From contig JANQQS010000093.1 of the NCBI GenBank assembly GCA_028284955.1, forward strand, positions 58,643-122,642: a stretch of 64,000 bases of DNA. The letters run 5' to 3'. The notes under the pieces were generated by a model. That model worked only from the letters and a program-made list of their open reading frames with translations. It ran no database searches and was not told where the DNA came from. Origin of the DNA: Myxococcota bacterium. GTDB taxonomy: Bacteria; Myxococcota_A; Polyangia; Polyangiales; Houyiibacteriaceae. Position 1 is the stretch's first letter, and each line of letters starts with the position of its first letter. The translations under genes and the position numbers were made by a program. This document shows positions 24,482 to 34,681 of the stretch, in pieces.

Positions 24482-25174
24482 ATGGCTAAGCACTTGAGTA
24501 ATCTGCTGCAAAAGCGAGACTTGACTCGTTGGGCGCTCGCGCCAATCGTGATCACGGCGGCGTGCGGTCACGCGCAACAATCCCCATCAAACCACGATCA
24601 GCCGAGTCACGGAGGCTCGTCAAAGCACTCCGATGCGTCGAAGTCCGAGGCCACGACGCCCCCGGGCGTTTCCGCCACCGCGGGCCCCGGCGTCAGCCGA
24701 TTGAACGCAATCTGCGGCGCAAACGCTCCCGAACGATGCAACGCCGTCGACGATGATTGCGATGGAGTAATCGACGAAGGCTGTGGTTATTCATCGGGAG
24801 GAGTTCAGATCACGCTCACGTGGAACACGGAAGCCGATATCGACCTCTACGTAACCGATCCGGCAGGCGAAACGATTCATTATCGTAAACCGCGCACCGC
24901 CTCGGGGGGCCGCATGGACCGCGATGCACGAGGCGCGTGTGAGGAAACACCGAAGACATCCCGCGTAGAAAACGTGTACTGGAGTGCAACCGATCCTCCG
25001 CGCGGGGATTACCATATCGACCTCCACTACTGGGCCGGAAGCTCATGCAGCGCAGAGGCCGGCCCCACAACCACCACCTCCTCCATTTCCGTACGTGGCG
25101 CGACGCTTGGCACGTACAACTACACGGTTGAACCGGACCAAAAGATTCGCGTTCTTTCCTTCACCGTGCGTTAG
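24482..25174 (+). CDS. Lipoprotein with MopE-like motif and DUF2135-like domain
   Basis: The product is 230 residues. A probable signal region ends in VITAACGHAQ, and Cys28 is a candidate lipidation site. A Ser/His/Thr-rich linker follows, then one copy of the Asp/Cys motif ERCNAVDDDCDGVIDEGC known from MopE-type metal-binding surface proteins. The C-terminal ~125 residues (ITLTWNTEADIDLYVTDPAG onward, ending IRVLSFTVR) resemble the DUF2135/YfaP beta-sandwich. It is likely a surface protein of unknown role. The start lacks a good ribosome-binding site and lies in a repeat. Confidence 0.75.
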   Translation: MAKHLSNLLQKRDLTRWALAPIVITAACGHAQQSPSNHDQPSHGGSSKHSDASKSEATTPPGVSATAGPGVSRLNAICGANAPERCNAVDDDCDGVIDEGCGYSSGGVQITLTWNTEADIDLYVTDPAGETIHYRKPRTASGGRMDRDARGACEETPKTSRVENVYWSATDPPRGDYHIDLHYWAGSSCSAEAGPTTTTSSISVRGATLGTYNYTVEPDQKIRVLSFTVR

Positions 25175-25264
25175 TTCGCGAGCCAGCCCACATACCGTCT
25201 CGAGCTGCACCCTGAACACCGGCGGCTGCGCTATTCTGTAGCAAGCAACCGTTGCGCCAGCTCC

Positions 25265-27805
25265 GTGCGACCTACGGTGGACAGTACCTTGGTCGACAAA
25301 CCACCATACGATGAAGATCCGACTCTTCTCGTCGTGGGATCTGCGGATCCCATGATCGATGGACTGTGTCAGGCGGTGCGCCGCCATCGAACCTCGGTCG
25401 AACAATGCGAAAAGGAGCACGCGGTTTCAGCCGCCCTCGCTGCTGCGCCGGATCTCATCCTGGCGGTTGGGGATGCAATCGCCGACGACGGCGCAGAAAT
25501 TCTGCGCAAGCTCTCAGCCCACCCGGGCGTCGCTGTGATCCCGGTGGCGCTGCTTCTCGAAGAACCGGGGCTTGATGTACGCCTCACCGCGTTTCGTCAC
25601 GGCGCCGTCGCAGTGGTGCCGAAGTCTGCAAGCTTGGATCATATGGCCCGACAAATCTCAAAGCTTGCTGCATCATCGCCTGACTTTCCCGGAGAGGTTG
25701 AAGGAGAGATCGGCGAAGCGACCGTCGACGAACTGGTCGATATTCTCGGCAAAGAACTGCGCGCGGGGATTTTGTCGGTCAGCCACGATCGAAATCCGGC
25801 CAGCGAGTCAGCCCGAGGGGCGCGGTTCGTCCTCAAGTCGGGCCGCTCGGTGGAACACGCCATTCGAGACTTTGTGCGACGTATTCGACCGCTGCTGAGC
25901 GAAGCCAAACCGCTGCGGTTTCACTTCGACGAAGCGCTCTCGAGCCGCCTGGCGATACTCGATGACGAAGCGACACGTGATGATTTTTCGGTTCTCCGCG
26001 ATCGCAGAATCTTAGTCCTCGAATCCAATCCGGCCGACGCGGACGCTATTGCGCAAGGGTTGCGCTACCACGGAGCGCAAGTTGTGGTGGCTGGCGAAGG
26101 AGATGGCGGGCTCGACCGGGCGCGGCAGCTTGATCCGGAGGTGGTGCTCATTGAGCGGTCTGGCGTTGAGAGCTGGGGCTATGCCACCTTGCGGCGCATT
26201 CGCACTGATCCGCGTCTTCGATGGGCCTCCGTACTCGTTCTTGACCGTGAGGAACTCTGGACGCGAGCCGGTGCGTTGCAGATCGACCGACTCGCCGGCG
26301 CAGTTGGACCTCTCGTGCGCATCGACCAAGAGATTCGTGGCAGGGCCAAGCACGAACAGGAGATAGACATTCGGTTGGACGCGGTTGGACCGACACGCTT
26401 GCTGCGCGCGCTGGCCGCGCCAGGACACACGTTTCACGTCACCGTTCGCCATCCTCGCGCAATTGTCGAGGTCGACCTCGCGGCGGGAATGATCGCAGGC
26501 GCCGAAGCAGTGCGCATGGACGATGCGTCGGCGCGCCTGACCGGAAGTACTGCCCTCGCCGCGCTCTGTGCACTGGGCTCCGGACGGGTCACCGCCAGAC
26601 GTCAAGAACATCCAACTTCCGCGAATCTTCTGGTTCCGATCGACGAAGCGTTCGCGCGGGCGGCTCGTGAAAAGCCCCCCATCCAGCCGTCGATTCCTCC
26701 GCCTGCACATCTTCCACAGACCACAGCGTCTAGACGGCCGTCGTCGATGCCACCGCATCCGGCCGTGCCTGACGATCTAGTGCGCGAGCTCAAATCGCTC
26801 GTCACAGAGCTCCGGGCCACCCTTCCCCCAAGTCTATCCCAACCTCCAACCCCGAGCGTTCCCGCGCCACAACTTCCAGGCGAACCCGGAGTTCCAGGCG
26901 AACTCGGAGCCGCGCTGGCCGCGCCACCTCCACCCGGACCCCTGCGCACCGAGATCATTCCGCCCGTGGAAACGGAAGAGCCTGCACTCGTTCTGGAACC
27001 CTGGGCGACTCCGAAGTTCGAGTTGCGCTCGCCGCGTTCCAAACGAAGGGTGGTCGCCATCTGCGGTGCGGTGTTCGCGATGCTGTGCGTGGTAGGAATC
27101 GTCGCTGCGCTCGACAAGCCCTCCGACATTCAAGTCACCACCCCGCTCGCCAAGGCGCGTGCAAAACGCTCAAAGCCCACGCTGCACGCTGCGAATAACG
27201 ACTCAGACACGCGCGAACGCGCCGCCAGGGAACCACCCGCGCCGACCTTGCCGACTGCCGCCCCCCAGGACACCGCGGTCAACGATTCTGAGGCGAATGA
27301 CTCCATTCTTCTCGACGGAACATCGGAAACCACCGGGGATGTTCCCATCGAGATGGAAGAACACGAATTGATCGACAATGCAACGTCGCCGGATGCTCTG
27401 CCGACGGACCTTTCGCCGTCGGACGCACGGTCACCCGACAACGAGCACGGACCCATCGACGCCACTCTTCGCTATTTACGCCTGGGCAACTACATGCGCG
27501 CGCACAAGAAGTACGCATTGGCGGAGTCGTACTATCTCAAGGTCATCGCCCGCAATCCTCAAAGTGGCCGCGCCCTCGCGGGCTTGGCGCGAACACATTT
27601 GGCTCGAGGCCACTCTCGTGAAGCCGTGCGCTGGGCACGCAAACTCATTCGCGCGCGACCGCGCAATAGCGCGAACTACGTGCTCCTCGGAGACGCGTTT
27701 GCGCGAGGCGGAAAGCGCGAGGCGGCGCGCAAAGTGTGGCTCAAAGCGCGCAAACTCAATCCGCAGAGCTCGGCGGTACGAAAACGACTGGCTGCACAGC
27801 GCTAG
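25265..27805 (+). CDS. Pseudo-receiver/DUF4388/TPR membrane protein
   Basis: The product is 846 residues from a GTG at 25265. A receiver-like domain occupies about 20-135, a DUF4388-type domain about 140-220 (GEIGEATVDELVDILGKELR), and a second receiver-like domain about 245-350. A Pro-rich linker follows, then one transmembrane segment near 595-615 (VAICGAVFAMLCVVGIVAAL) and C-terminal TPR repeats from about 725. The usual phospho-acceptor Asp is missing from both receivers (PDLILAVGDA and PEVVLIERSG), so they are probably signal-blind protein-interaction folds. The TPR end would lie across the membrane. DUF4388 proteins in this group are linked to motility and signalling, but no specific role can be given. 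Confidence 0.75.
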   Translation: MRPTVDSTLVDKPPYDEDPTLLVVGSADPMIDGLCQAVRRHRTSVEQCEKEHAVSAALAAAPDLILAVGDAIADDGAEILRKLSAHPGVAVIPVALLLEEPGLDVRLTAFRHGAVAVVPKSASLDHMARQISKLAASSPDFPGEVEGEIGEATVDELVDILGKELRAGILSVSHDRNPASESARGARFVLKSGRSVEHAIRDFVRRIRPLLSEAKPLRFHFDEALSSRLAILDDEATRDDFSVLRDRRILVLESNPADADAIAQGLRYHGAQVVVAGEGDGGLDRARQLDPEVVLIERSGVESWGYATLRRIRTDPRLRWASVLVLDREELWTRAGALQIDRLAGAVGPLVRIDQEIRGRAKHEQEIDIRLDAVGPTRLLRALAAPGHTFHVTVRHPRAIVEVDLAAGMIAGAEAVRMDDASARLTGSTALAALCALGSGRVTARRQEHPTSANLLVPIDEAFARAAREKPPIQPSIPPPAHLPQTTASRRPSSMPPHPAVPDDLVRELKSLVTELRATLPPSLSQPPTPSVPAPQLPGEPGVPGELGAALAAPPPPGPLRTEIIPPVETEEPALVLEPWATPKFELRSPRSKRRVVAICGAVFAMLCVVGIVAALDKPSDIQVTTPLAKARAKRSKPTLHAANNDSDTRERAAREPPAPTLPTAAPQDTAVNDSEANDSILLDGTSETTGDVPIEMEEHELIDNATSPDALPTDLSPSDARSPDNEHGPIDATLRYLRLGNYMRAHKKYALAESYYLKVIARNPQSGRALAGLARTHLARGHSREAVRWARKLIRARPRNSANYVLLGDAFARGGKREAARKVWLKARKLNPQSSAVRKRLAAQR

Positions 27806-27837
27806 TCTGGCGACTTACTACCCAAGCGCTCACTACC

Positions 27838-29286
27838 CTACCCATCATGAGGAAGGCTGCCGCGAGGCGATCGCAAATAGACGAAAGGGGTTTGGTAGAG
27901 AAGGTTGGCCACGCGCGATGTGTATACGTCAGCATGGCGCTCGATCTGGCGAGCGAGATGGCTCTTGTCGTTGCCCGTGCGCATCAGCAGCCCCCATCGA
28001 GGGTTGGAAAGCTCGCCTGCCGACTTGGCCAACGGCGCGATTCGCTCATCCAGATCGACCAACTTCTTGCGTAGATCATGCATAGCATCGCGCAGTTCGT
28101 CTGCGGCCTGCTCGGGCTGAGGACCGTAGCTATGTTCCGCCCGCTGCACGGCGAGCCGCATGAGCGAATAGCGATGTTCGAGAAGCTCCTTTTCTTTCAT
28201 CATGTGGTGGAGAGCGCGCTGCTGTTCGCGATAGCGTTCGAGCGCCTCGAGATCGCGTTCGAGTTCCCGAACCACGAGCGCCGAACGCCACCGGTGTAGG
28301 TTCTTCGAAACGCGCACGTCGCTGTAGATATGATCGCCAACGTAGAGTATTTCCTCTCCCCGCAGTTCAAGATGGGTTTCTACCAACGCGGCGTGGCCGC
28401 CGACGTAGGCGCCGCCGTGGTTGAGACCGCCCACGACCGGCCGGAGCAGACCGTCGCGGCTGACGATCTCAAATACGGGCCCCCGCTGGGTGAAAAACTC
28501 GGGCTTTCGCGCACCGACGAGCACTAGATCGAACACGTCGCGCCAGGTTCCCGGCAAGTAGCGATCGAACGTGTACGACATCATCGCTTCGGCGTAGCTC
28601 CATTCCGAGTTGGTGATGAGAAGCAGCTTTTTTCCCGCGTGTTTCATGTCGAGAAGGGCAAGCGGAACGTCGGGGTCGAGTTCGACAAACGGCTCGGGCT
28701 TGGCCACGATTTCTGCTTTGAGTTCGCCCAACATATGGGCCGCATCGATGCTCGAACGAACGATATCGTAGAGGTCGCGATATCCCATCGTCCCGGGAAT
28801 CTGCCCTTCGTCGAGAAGGTCGACGAGCTGCATATACAAACATGCTTCCGAGAGGGAGAAGAGGGTGTTCATGAATTGCCATCGAGGCTCTCCCAAATCG
28901 ACCAGCACGCGAGAATAGGCCGCGCGCTGGTCTTCGAAACGCAATGGGCGCGTACCGTGACAGGCTCGTTTGACGTAGCCAAAGCGGTTTGCCTTGACGA
29001 CGTTTCCGAGCTCAACGTCAAGGATCAAGCCGAGCGCGACTAAATCCGGATCGAACTTCAGATCTTGGACGGGCCACCCGTGCTCCAGTAGTCGCTGACG
29101 AACGTGCGTATACGCGCGACCCTCCCACTGCTCGGTGCGATAGTGGACGAGCGTGTAGTCCATGTCGAAACCAACGGCCTTGATCGACCTCAGATTGAGC
29201 GTGCGATTGCAAAACATACGTCGTTTCGGGAAAGGCAACGCCGCGTCTCGAAAATCTGTGCTCGGTCCGTCGTCCATAACCCGCAT
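27838..29286 (-). CDS. HAD-superfamily 5'-nucleotidase (cN-II-like)
   Basis: The product is 482 residues of the HAD-IG 5'-nucleotidase family. Motif I is GFDMDYTLVHY with the nucleophile and general-acid Asp pair. Motif II is in KKLLLITNSEWSYAEAMMS. The motif III/IV region ends in EEILYVGDHIYSDVRVSKN. The C-terminal ~120 residues are strongly helical and charged. It would dephosphorylate purine nucleotides in the cytoplasm. An alternative start is Met4. It converges with the DUF4388 gene and is divergent from the TPR gene at 29389. Confidence 0.88.
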   Translation of the reverse strand: MRVMDDGPSTDFRDAALPFPKRRMFCNRTLNLRSIKAVGFDMDYTLVHYRTEQWEGRAYTHVRQRLLEHGWPVQDLKFDPDLVALGLILDVELGNVVKANRFGYVKRACHGTRPLRFEDQRAAYSRVLVDLGEPRWQFMNTLFSLSEACLYMQLVDLLDEGQIPGTMGYRDLYDIVRSSIDAAHMLGELKAEIVAKPEPFVELDPDVPLALLDMKHAGKKLLLITNSEWSYAEAMMSYTFDRYLPGTWRDVFDLVLVGARKPEFFTQRGPVFEIVSRDGLLRPVVGGLNHGGAYVGGHAALVETHLELRGEEILYVGDHIYSDVRVSKNLHRWRSALVVRELERDLEALERYREQQRALHHMMKEKELLEHRYSLMRLAVQRAEHSYGPQPEQAADELRDAMHDLRKKLVDLDERIAPLAKSAGELSNPRWGLLMRTGNDKSHLARQIERHADVYTSRVANLLYQTPFVYLRSPRGSLPHDG

Positions 29287-29388
29287 GTAGCACGTAGAAC
29301 CTTCGAAAAGCAGCCCGCTACCCAGTACTCGGCACAGAAACGCTGGTGAAAGGCTTGCGAGCTTAGAGATTGATCGAACACTCCTCGG

Positions 29389-29931
29389 ATGAATGAACGT
29401 GATGGATCGGACGCATCAAACGCACAGATCTCGGCCCGCCATGCGAGCGGCGGCGCGGATTCCCGATGGGAGGTCGTCGAAGAAGGAGCCGAGCTCCTGC
29501 AGATCGGCGAAACCGACCAGGCGATCGAGACGCTCACCAGAGCTGTTCAAGAGCACTCCGACAACGAGCTCGCGTTTTTTTTCCTCGGCAACGCGTACTA
29601 CGAGCAGCAAGACTACGCTCGCGCCCTGAAGTCGTTCCTCCGCGCTATCGAGCTCATGCCCGACTATCTCGGTGCACTCATCTCCGCAGGACATACGCTC
29701 CGCATGATGGGCGAATCGAATAAGGCGTTGGCTATCGGCCAGCGCGCCCTCGCCGTCAAATCAGACGATCCCGACGTCGTGTACTTGCTCGGGCTCTTGC
29801 ATTTCACCCGCGGCGAACACACCCTCGCCCACGCGTTTCTCACCCGCTTCTTAACCATGAACCCTGAGCTCGAGGTCGCGCTCGAAGCTCGAGGAATGCT
29901 CGACGCGATCGAGCAATCAGCTGTTCCCTGA
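29389..29931 (+). CDS. TPR-repeat protein
   Basis: The product is 180 residues with about three to four TPR units between residues 27 and 165, for example AIETLTRAVQEHSDNELAFF and LGNAYYEQQDYARALKSFLR. There is no signal peptide, so it is presumably a cytoplasmic scaffold. Its TGA stop (29929-29931) is fused to the first base of a family A hairpin remnant. It converges with the AgmX-like gene. Confidence 0.8.
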   Translation: MNERDGSDASNAQISARHASGGADSRWEVVEEGAELLQIGETDQAIETLTRAVQEHSDNELAFFFLGNAYYEQQDYARALKSFLRAIELMPDYLGALISAGHTLRMMGESNKALAIGQRALAVKSDDPDVVYLLGLLHFTRGEHTLAHAFLTRFLTMNPELEVALEARGMLDAIEQSAVP

Positions 29932-29957
29932 GGGTCTGGCACCCATCCCCTCCCTCT
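29931..29957 (+). repeat. Family A hairpin remnant
   Basis: AGGGTCTGG-CAC matches the left arm and loop of H1 at 63701, but the right arm has decayed to CCATCCCCT. The arm begins at the last base of the TPR gene stop codon. The rest of the element is absent. Confidence 0.6.
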
Positions 29958-31640
29958 CTAGCGAAAATCGAATGGATAGACGAATACAAATTGCTTGCGT
30001 TTGAATCGAGGGAATCGTGCGCTTCGTACGGCTTGCACGATACACTCTGCGCCTGAGTTGGCGGACCATGGGTAAAGCGGAGCCACTGTTGCCACTCGTC
30101 CGCTGGCCACCACGATGACCCGAACCCGAACCGTACCCACGCGATCGATACACGCCCGTACGCGCGTCCGAACGCGGGACATGCCCGCTTGCACATCTGC
30201 TCGGTTGGGGGTCTCGGGCAAAGTAGCCGGAGGCGGTGTTTTGGTGGGCGAGGGTCGAGCTGCAGGCTTGGTTGCGCGCGGGGTCGCGGCCGTGGACACA
30301 GACCGAACGGAGCGCGTCCGCGGATTGGTCGCCGGCGACTGTTTTTCCGGTCTTTGCGATGAGGCCTGAGCCAACGCTGCAGTGTTCGCTTGGTTCGTTT
30401 CGGTTCCAGATTTTTTTTCGGTGGCGGGTGCCGCAGCGGCAGGCGTGTTCGAGTCGGTCCCCAGAGCTGGTGCCCCTTCTCCCGAAGAATCTTCTTCTGG
30501 CGTAGCTTCCAAAGAAGGCGTGGCGGTCGGCGTTTCGTTCGAAACCGCGAGCTCTGGCGTTTCTTGCATACCAGTCGACGATTGTCCTTGGGCCGACGGA
30601 TTCTCCGCGGTCACTGGTTCTGCTGCGGCGGTTGAAACGGTCGGAGATAGAGAACCGGAAGCTTCCTCATTCAAATCGAGCGGAGACCGGCCAGAACGAC
30701 GCCCGTCGAAGCCAGGTTCGTCTTCCAACGCCGACGGTACGGATTTGCCCAACCATGCCGCGTTTCGGTCGGTAACTTGCCAAATGACGAGCCCCATCGC
30801 CGCGACGCCAACGAGCAGCCACACAACACCTGACTTGGATCCCTCGTCCGCAACCGTGGACGCTACCGAGGGCGGGCTCGCTGCCGCAGCCTGCGAGGTG
30901 TTTGTTGAACCCTGTGTACTCGATGAACCCTGTGTACTCGATGAACCCTGTGTACTCGGTGAACCCTGTGTACTCGACGAACCCAGCGCGCCGCTCGTCT
31001 CGGAAGGCTCATGAGCGGTCGCTACGGCGACCGCGGGCGCAACCGAAGGCCCGGATCTCGAATCGGGCAGGTCATCTGAGGACGCGGGAGGCACCGAGCT
31101 GACGTGCAGCGCGGGATCCACGAGCATGGACACTGCCGAGGCGCCGGGCTCGACAGACCCTTGTGCGGCCGCCGCAGTGTCGGTCGACGCAGTGTCGGTC
31201 GACGCAGTGTCGGTCGACGCAGTGTCGGTCGCTGCAGTGTCAGCCGCTGGACGATTCGCATCGGAATCTTCCGAGGGCGGGGAAGTCGACATGCGCCTCG
31301 CGGGCAGAGGCGCCGGTGGCGGAGGGTTTCGTGTTGCGATTGGAGGCAACGCGGGTGGCGGGTTTCGATGCTTCGTCCGCGATAGCGTTTCGTTTGATGA
31401 TGGCTTGGTCGGCGACGATTCGTCGACTGACTCTTCAGAATCCTCAATGAGCTCCAGGTCGGCGTCGTCGAGCGGAATCGGAACCCCGGCTACTGCGGGA
31501 ACGCCCGAATCGGAAAGTCGTGTGCTCTTTTCTTGCGACCCGGCCGCCGTTGATTCTTTCGCCTCTGGCTCTGTGGCCGCTAGCTTCGCTGCGTCCTCCG
31601 CCGTTTTGTTCTTTTCCTGGTGGTCTTCCGCCATGGCCAT
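29958..31640 (-). CDS. AgmX/TonB-like membrane protein with low-complexity arms
   Basis: The product is 560 residues. It has a long Ser/Thr/Pro/Ala-rich N-terminal half with exact peptide repeats (TDTAS four times, STQGSS four times). One transmembrane segment lies near residue 280 (GVVWLLVGVAAMGLVIW). Another disordered region rich in Pro/Ala/Thr leads to a folded C-terminal domain of about 80 residues (RTRVRACIDRVGTVRVRVIV to the C-terminus) resembling the AgmX/TonB C-terminal domain. Such proteins are linked to gliding motility and envelope energy coupling in myxobacteria. The role here is inference. The gene repeats are 15 and 18 bp long, keeping frame. Confidence 0.7.
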   Translation of the reverse strand: MAMAEDHQEKNKTAEDAAKLAATEPEAKESTAAGSQEKSTRLSDSGVPAVAGVPIPLDDADLELIEDSEESVDESSPTKPSSNETLSRTKHRNPPPALPPIATRNPPPPAPLPARRMSTSPPSEDSDANRPAADTAATDTASTDTASTDTASTDTAAAAQGSVEPGASAVSMLVDPALHVSSVPPASSDDLPDSRSGPSVAPAVAVATAHEPSETSGALGSSSTQGSPSTQGSSSTQGSSSTQGSTNTSQAAAASPPSVASTVADEGSKSGVVWLLVGVAAMGLVIWQVTDRNAAWLGKSVPSALEDEPGFDGRRSGRSPLDLNEEASGSLSPTVSTAAAEPVTAENPSAQGQSSTGMQETPELAVSNETPTATPSLEATPEEDSSGEGAPALGTDSNTPAAAAPATEKKSGTETNQANTAALAQASSQRPEKQSPATNPRTRSVRSVSTAATPRATKPAARPSPTKTPPPATLPETPNRADVQAGMSRVRTRVRACIDRVGTVRVRVIVVASGRVATVAPLYPWSANSGAECIVQAVRSARFPRFKRKQFVFVYPFDFR

Positions 31641-31736
31641 CGGGCTCCCGCGGGCCGAGCGGCTGCGTGGCCGCGGCGAGCCAAGCTGTAGTGTACACGA
31701 AGGCGACAGGAGAGCGAGTGGGCAGGTGGCGAAGGG

Positions 31737-32186
31737 CTACAGCCGGGCGGCGGTCGCAGATTCCCGGAACACCGTGGATTCTCGAAACCTTGTCCTCGTG
31801 GTCGCATGCCGGGGCGCTGGCACCCACGGCGTTTCGTCGATTGCGCGCAGCAAATCTTCCACGCGAAACGGTTTGCACAGCCCTGTCACGCCGCCCATCT
31901 CCTGAGCGCGCTCCTGCTGTGTCTCGCTGCTCGCCATGAGTACGGCCGGAGTCGGCTGATGCGGCGTCTCCCGTTGTATGGTCTCCAGCACCATTTCACC
32001 ATCCATGCCGCGCATATTTCCCGCGAGCAGGACCATTCGGGGAGAGTATTCCTTGAACTTTGCAAGGGCACTCAGCCCGTCGCTCGCCTCGATAACCTCG
32101 TGCCCCTCGGTTCGCAGAATCCTAGACAGCGCAGCCCGCAAGTCTGCGTTATCATCGGCAACTAAGATCGGACGACTTCCGAGCAA
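31737..32186 (-). CDS. Single-domain response regulator lacking the phospho-acceptor Asp
   Basis: The product is 149 residues. The receiver fold is clear: ILVADDNADLRAALSRILR, RMVLLAGNMRGMDGEMV and GLCKPFRVEDLL. The usual acceptor Asp, expected after VLL, is Ala here (VLLAGNM), whereas the DDN acidic pocket and the Lys of CKPF remain. It may work as a phosphorylation-independent binding partner. The last ~25 residues are Arg/Thr-rich. It is encoded upstream of the AgmX-like gene on the same strand, 96 bp away. Confidence 0.85.
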   Translation of the reverse strand: MLGSRPILVADDNADLRAALSRILRTEGHEVIEASDGLSALAKFKEYSPRMVLLAGNMRGMDGEMVLETIQRETPHQPTPAVLMASSETQQERAQEMGGVTGLCKPFRVEDLLRAIDETPWVPAPRHATTRTRFRESTVFRESATAARL

Positions 32187-32246
32187 GTTTCCCCCCGTGG
32201 TGCACGTTGCCGTGCCGTATGACGCCGGTATGGCATACGATGGAGC

Positions 32247-32627
32247 GTGGCCAAACCTGAAAAAAAAAAATCACGAGGGGTTTGCACCGTGCTGCAGAAA
32301 CCATTGAAGAAAATAGCAGGACGCAGCATGCGCGGAGGTGAGTTCAGGATCCGTCGCGGTTGGTCCGAACCGAACCCTCGGATCATCGGGGATACGCCGA
32401 CCCAAAACATCGTTCAGCAGGCGAGCATTGCAGGCTCTCGAGGGCTGCACTATGAATCGTCGCTGAGGGGAACGTCGCTGAAGAAAACGTCGTTGGGGGA
32501 TCCGGTTCCGAGGATCGCGATTCTGAGGCCACTCCATTTCAGGCTGCCAGGTTTCAGGCTGCCAGGCCTCTGGCGAAGAGGCTTCCGGCGAGAGACATTC
32601 AGGGAAGCCACCGAGCGAGCCAGATGA
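32247..32627 (+). CDS. Uncertain small ORF upstream of the mutase operon
   Basis: This 126-residue frame starts at a GTG at 32247 and ends with a TGA overlapping the mutA ATG by 4 nt, the only argument for coding. The product is very basic (over 20 Arg) with a duplicated segment (FRLPGFRLPG) and fits no family. Near its start is a run of 11 A (32260-32270), unusual in this GC-rich DNA. It may simply be the mutA leader. If it is not coding, 32187-32623 holds only this A-run and short duplications. Confidence 0.3.
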   Translation: MAKPEKKKSRGVCTVLQKPLKKIAGRSMRGGEFRIRRGWSEPNPRIIGDTPTQNIVQQASIAGSRGLHYESSLRGTSLKKTSLGDPVPRIAILRPLHFRLPGFRLPGLWRRGFRRETFREATERAR

Positions 32628-34681
32628 CTGACGATTCACTCCGCATCGCTGACGACTTCCCTCGCCCCTCGCTTCAGGACTGGAATACGACGGTCGAAAA
32701 GTCGGGCGCGGGTTACTTGCTCGAGCGAATGGACCGAGAACTACCGGGCGGAGCCTCGCTGGAGCTCCTCTACGAAGGAGACGCAAAAAAAAACGCCGCG
32801 GCATTTGGCGCCACCGCGGGGTGGCGAGTTTGCCCTGAATTCTCTGACCCCCGAATGGAGATATGCGCGCAACAAATTCGCGCCGATCTTGAGCACGGAG
32901 CCCAATCGATTTGGCTTCACCTCGGCGTAGACCGCGGAACGCGGGTATTGACTCCCGGAGACGTGGAGACAGTGCTCGAGCACGTTGCTCTCGACAACAT
33001 CGAAGTTCACCTGGCACCTGAATCCGAAGCCCTACCTCTGGTGGGTGCATTCCTCGCGGTAGCGGAACAGAGAGGGCATGACCCATCCGAACTCAGAGGC
33101 GGCCTTGGCATCGACCCCTTGGGTTGCTTTGCACGAACGGGGACGCTTCCCGCAGGCGTCAGCGCGGCGCTTTCCGACCTTGGCGATTTGAGCGAGTTCG
33201 TGCAAGCGCACGCCCCCGGCCTTCGTACCGCGCTGGTAGATACCGAGCCATACCACGACGCCGGAGCCTCCCCCGAGCTCGAACTTGCGTGCGCGTTTGC
33301 GACCGCGCTCGCATATCTTCGGACGATGGAATCTCGCGGGTGCGACGTTGCCGATGCCGCCAGCTCGATAACGTTCGCGTTTTCCGTATCGGGGCACGTC
33401 TTCGAGCAAGCCGCCAAACTGCGCGCTGCGCGATCGCTCTGGTGGAAGATACAGCGCGCAGCCCAAATCGAGCAGCCCGCGCCGATGTTCATGTATGCGC
33501 GAACTTCGCGACGAAGCCTGACCACACGCGGCGCTTGGAACAATATTCTTCGAGGAACTGGCGAGGCGCTCTCGGCCGTGATCGGCACGGCGAATCGTAT
33601 TGCCATCGCCCCGTTCGACGCCGCAGTAGGCCCTTCGGACGACTTCGCGCGACGCCTGGCACATAATGCCCAGCGGATTCTTCAGACCGAAGGGCAACTC
33701 CACCGAGTTGCCGACCCGGGCGCGGGCAGTTGGGCGCTGGAAACGCTGACCACAAACACCGCCCGCAGCGGGTGGGAGCACTTTCGGAGGATCGAGCGAC
33801 TCGGGGGGATGGTCAGAGCGCTCACTGAAGGCCACATCGCTCGAGATATCGAGCGTGCAGTTCAGCGCGAACGGACACTGATCGCGACGCGGAAGTTGGG
33901 CATCGTGGGTGTCAGCGAATTTCCGCAGCTCGATGAAGAACCGATCGTTCGAGAGCCCGTGGACCTGCGCGAGGTAGAGGGAGAGCTCGGCAATCCTTTT
34001 GGTACGTCGACGCACGACGACCGACTCGAAGCCCTATCGGCCTTGCTCACGAGGTACGCCGATCCCGACGAGAGCGGAATTCGACGCGTCGAAGCACAGG
34101 TGGCGGCTGCCCGGCACAGCGTTGACCTCGTGAACCTGGCCGCAGCCCGAAGAGGTGGATGCCCTTCGGCGCACATTCTCCCCATGCGGCAAGCGCCTCG
34201 CGCTGCCTCTTGGGAGGCCCTGCGTGCGGCGAGTGACCAATTCCGGCAAAATCACGACGCGTTGCCTCAAGCATTTCTCGTCGATCTCAGCACTGTAGAA
34301 CCCAGCGCCAAAGGCCTGAGTTCATCGACGCCAGGACGCAACCAACGTGAACTTGAATGGGCGCAGCGGTTGTTGGGCTCGGCAGGGTTCTATGCCACTC
34401 TGGCGACAGACCCGCGAGATTTGACCGCGAGCGATGAAGAAACGAATTTTGGACCCGGCCTCGTATTGCTATCGGGAGCGCTGGAGCTGAACGACGAACG
34501 GTTGGTTGACGTTTGCGCTCGATTGCGTGCGCAAGGAGTGCGTGCCATCGGCTCGATTGGCAAGCCTGCCGAGGATGAGGCACGTCTTCGACGGTGCGGA
34601 GTAACTTTCTTCCTCCACGCGGGCTTGCCGGTGCTCAACGTGCTCGAGACCGTACAGCAACGCGTGAAGGTACGGCGATGA
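32624..34681 (+). CDS. mutA: Methylmalonyl-CoA mutase small (beta) subunit
   Basis: The product is 685 residues. Sequence such as [40 protein letters not shown] and [14 protein letters not shown] matches the mutase barrel. The C-terminal B12-type domain is degenerate: there is no DxHxxG, as expected for the non-catalytic small subunit. It pairs with MutB to interconvert (R)-methylmalonyl-CoA and succinyl-CoA. Its TGA overlaps the mutB ATG. It is first in the mutA-mutB-meaB operon. Confidence 0.88.
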   Translation: MTDDSLRIADDFPRPSLQDWNTTVEKSGAGYLLERMDRELPGGASLELLYEGDAKKNAAAFGATAGWRVCPEFSDPRMEICAQQIRADLEHGAQSIWLHLGVDRGTRVLTPGDVETVLEHVALDNIEVHLAPESEALPLVGAFLAVAEQRGHDPSELRGGLGIDPLGCFARTGTLPAGVSAALSDLGDLSEFVQAHAPGLRTALVDTEPYHDAGASPELELACAFATALAYLRTMESRGCDVADAASSITFAFSVSGHVFEQAAKLRAARSLWWKIQRAAQIEQPAPMFMYARTSRRSLTTRGAWNNILRGTGEALSAVIGTANRIAIAPFDAAVGPSDDFARRLAHNAQRILQTEGQLHRVADPGAGSWALETLTTNTARSGWEHFRRIERLGGMVRALTEGHIARDIERAVQRERTLIATRKLGIVGVSEFPQLDEEPIVREPVDLREVEGELGNPFGTSTHDDRLEALSALLTRYADPDESGIRRVEAQVAAARHSVDLVNLAAARRGGCPSAHILPMRQAPRAASWEALRAASDQFRQNHDALPQAFLVDLSTVEPSAKGLSSSTPGRNQRELEWAQRLLGSAGFYATLATDPRDLTASDEETNFGPGLVLLSGALELNDERLVDVCARLRAQGVRAIGSIGKPAEDEARLRRCGVTFFLHAGLPVLNVLETVQQRVKVRR

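Noticed and set aside
32271..33086. 271-residue minus-strand ORF opposite mutA and its leader
   Set aside because: It is Arg/Pro-rich without motifs and overlaps the well-supported mutA.
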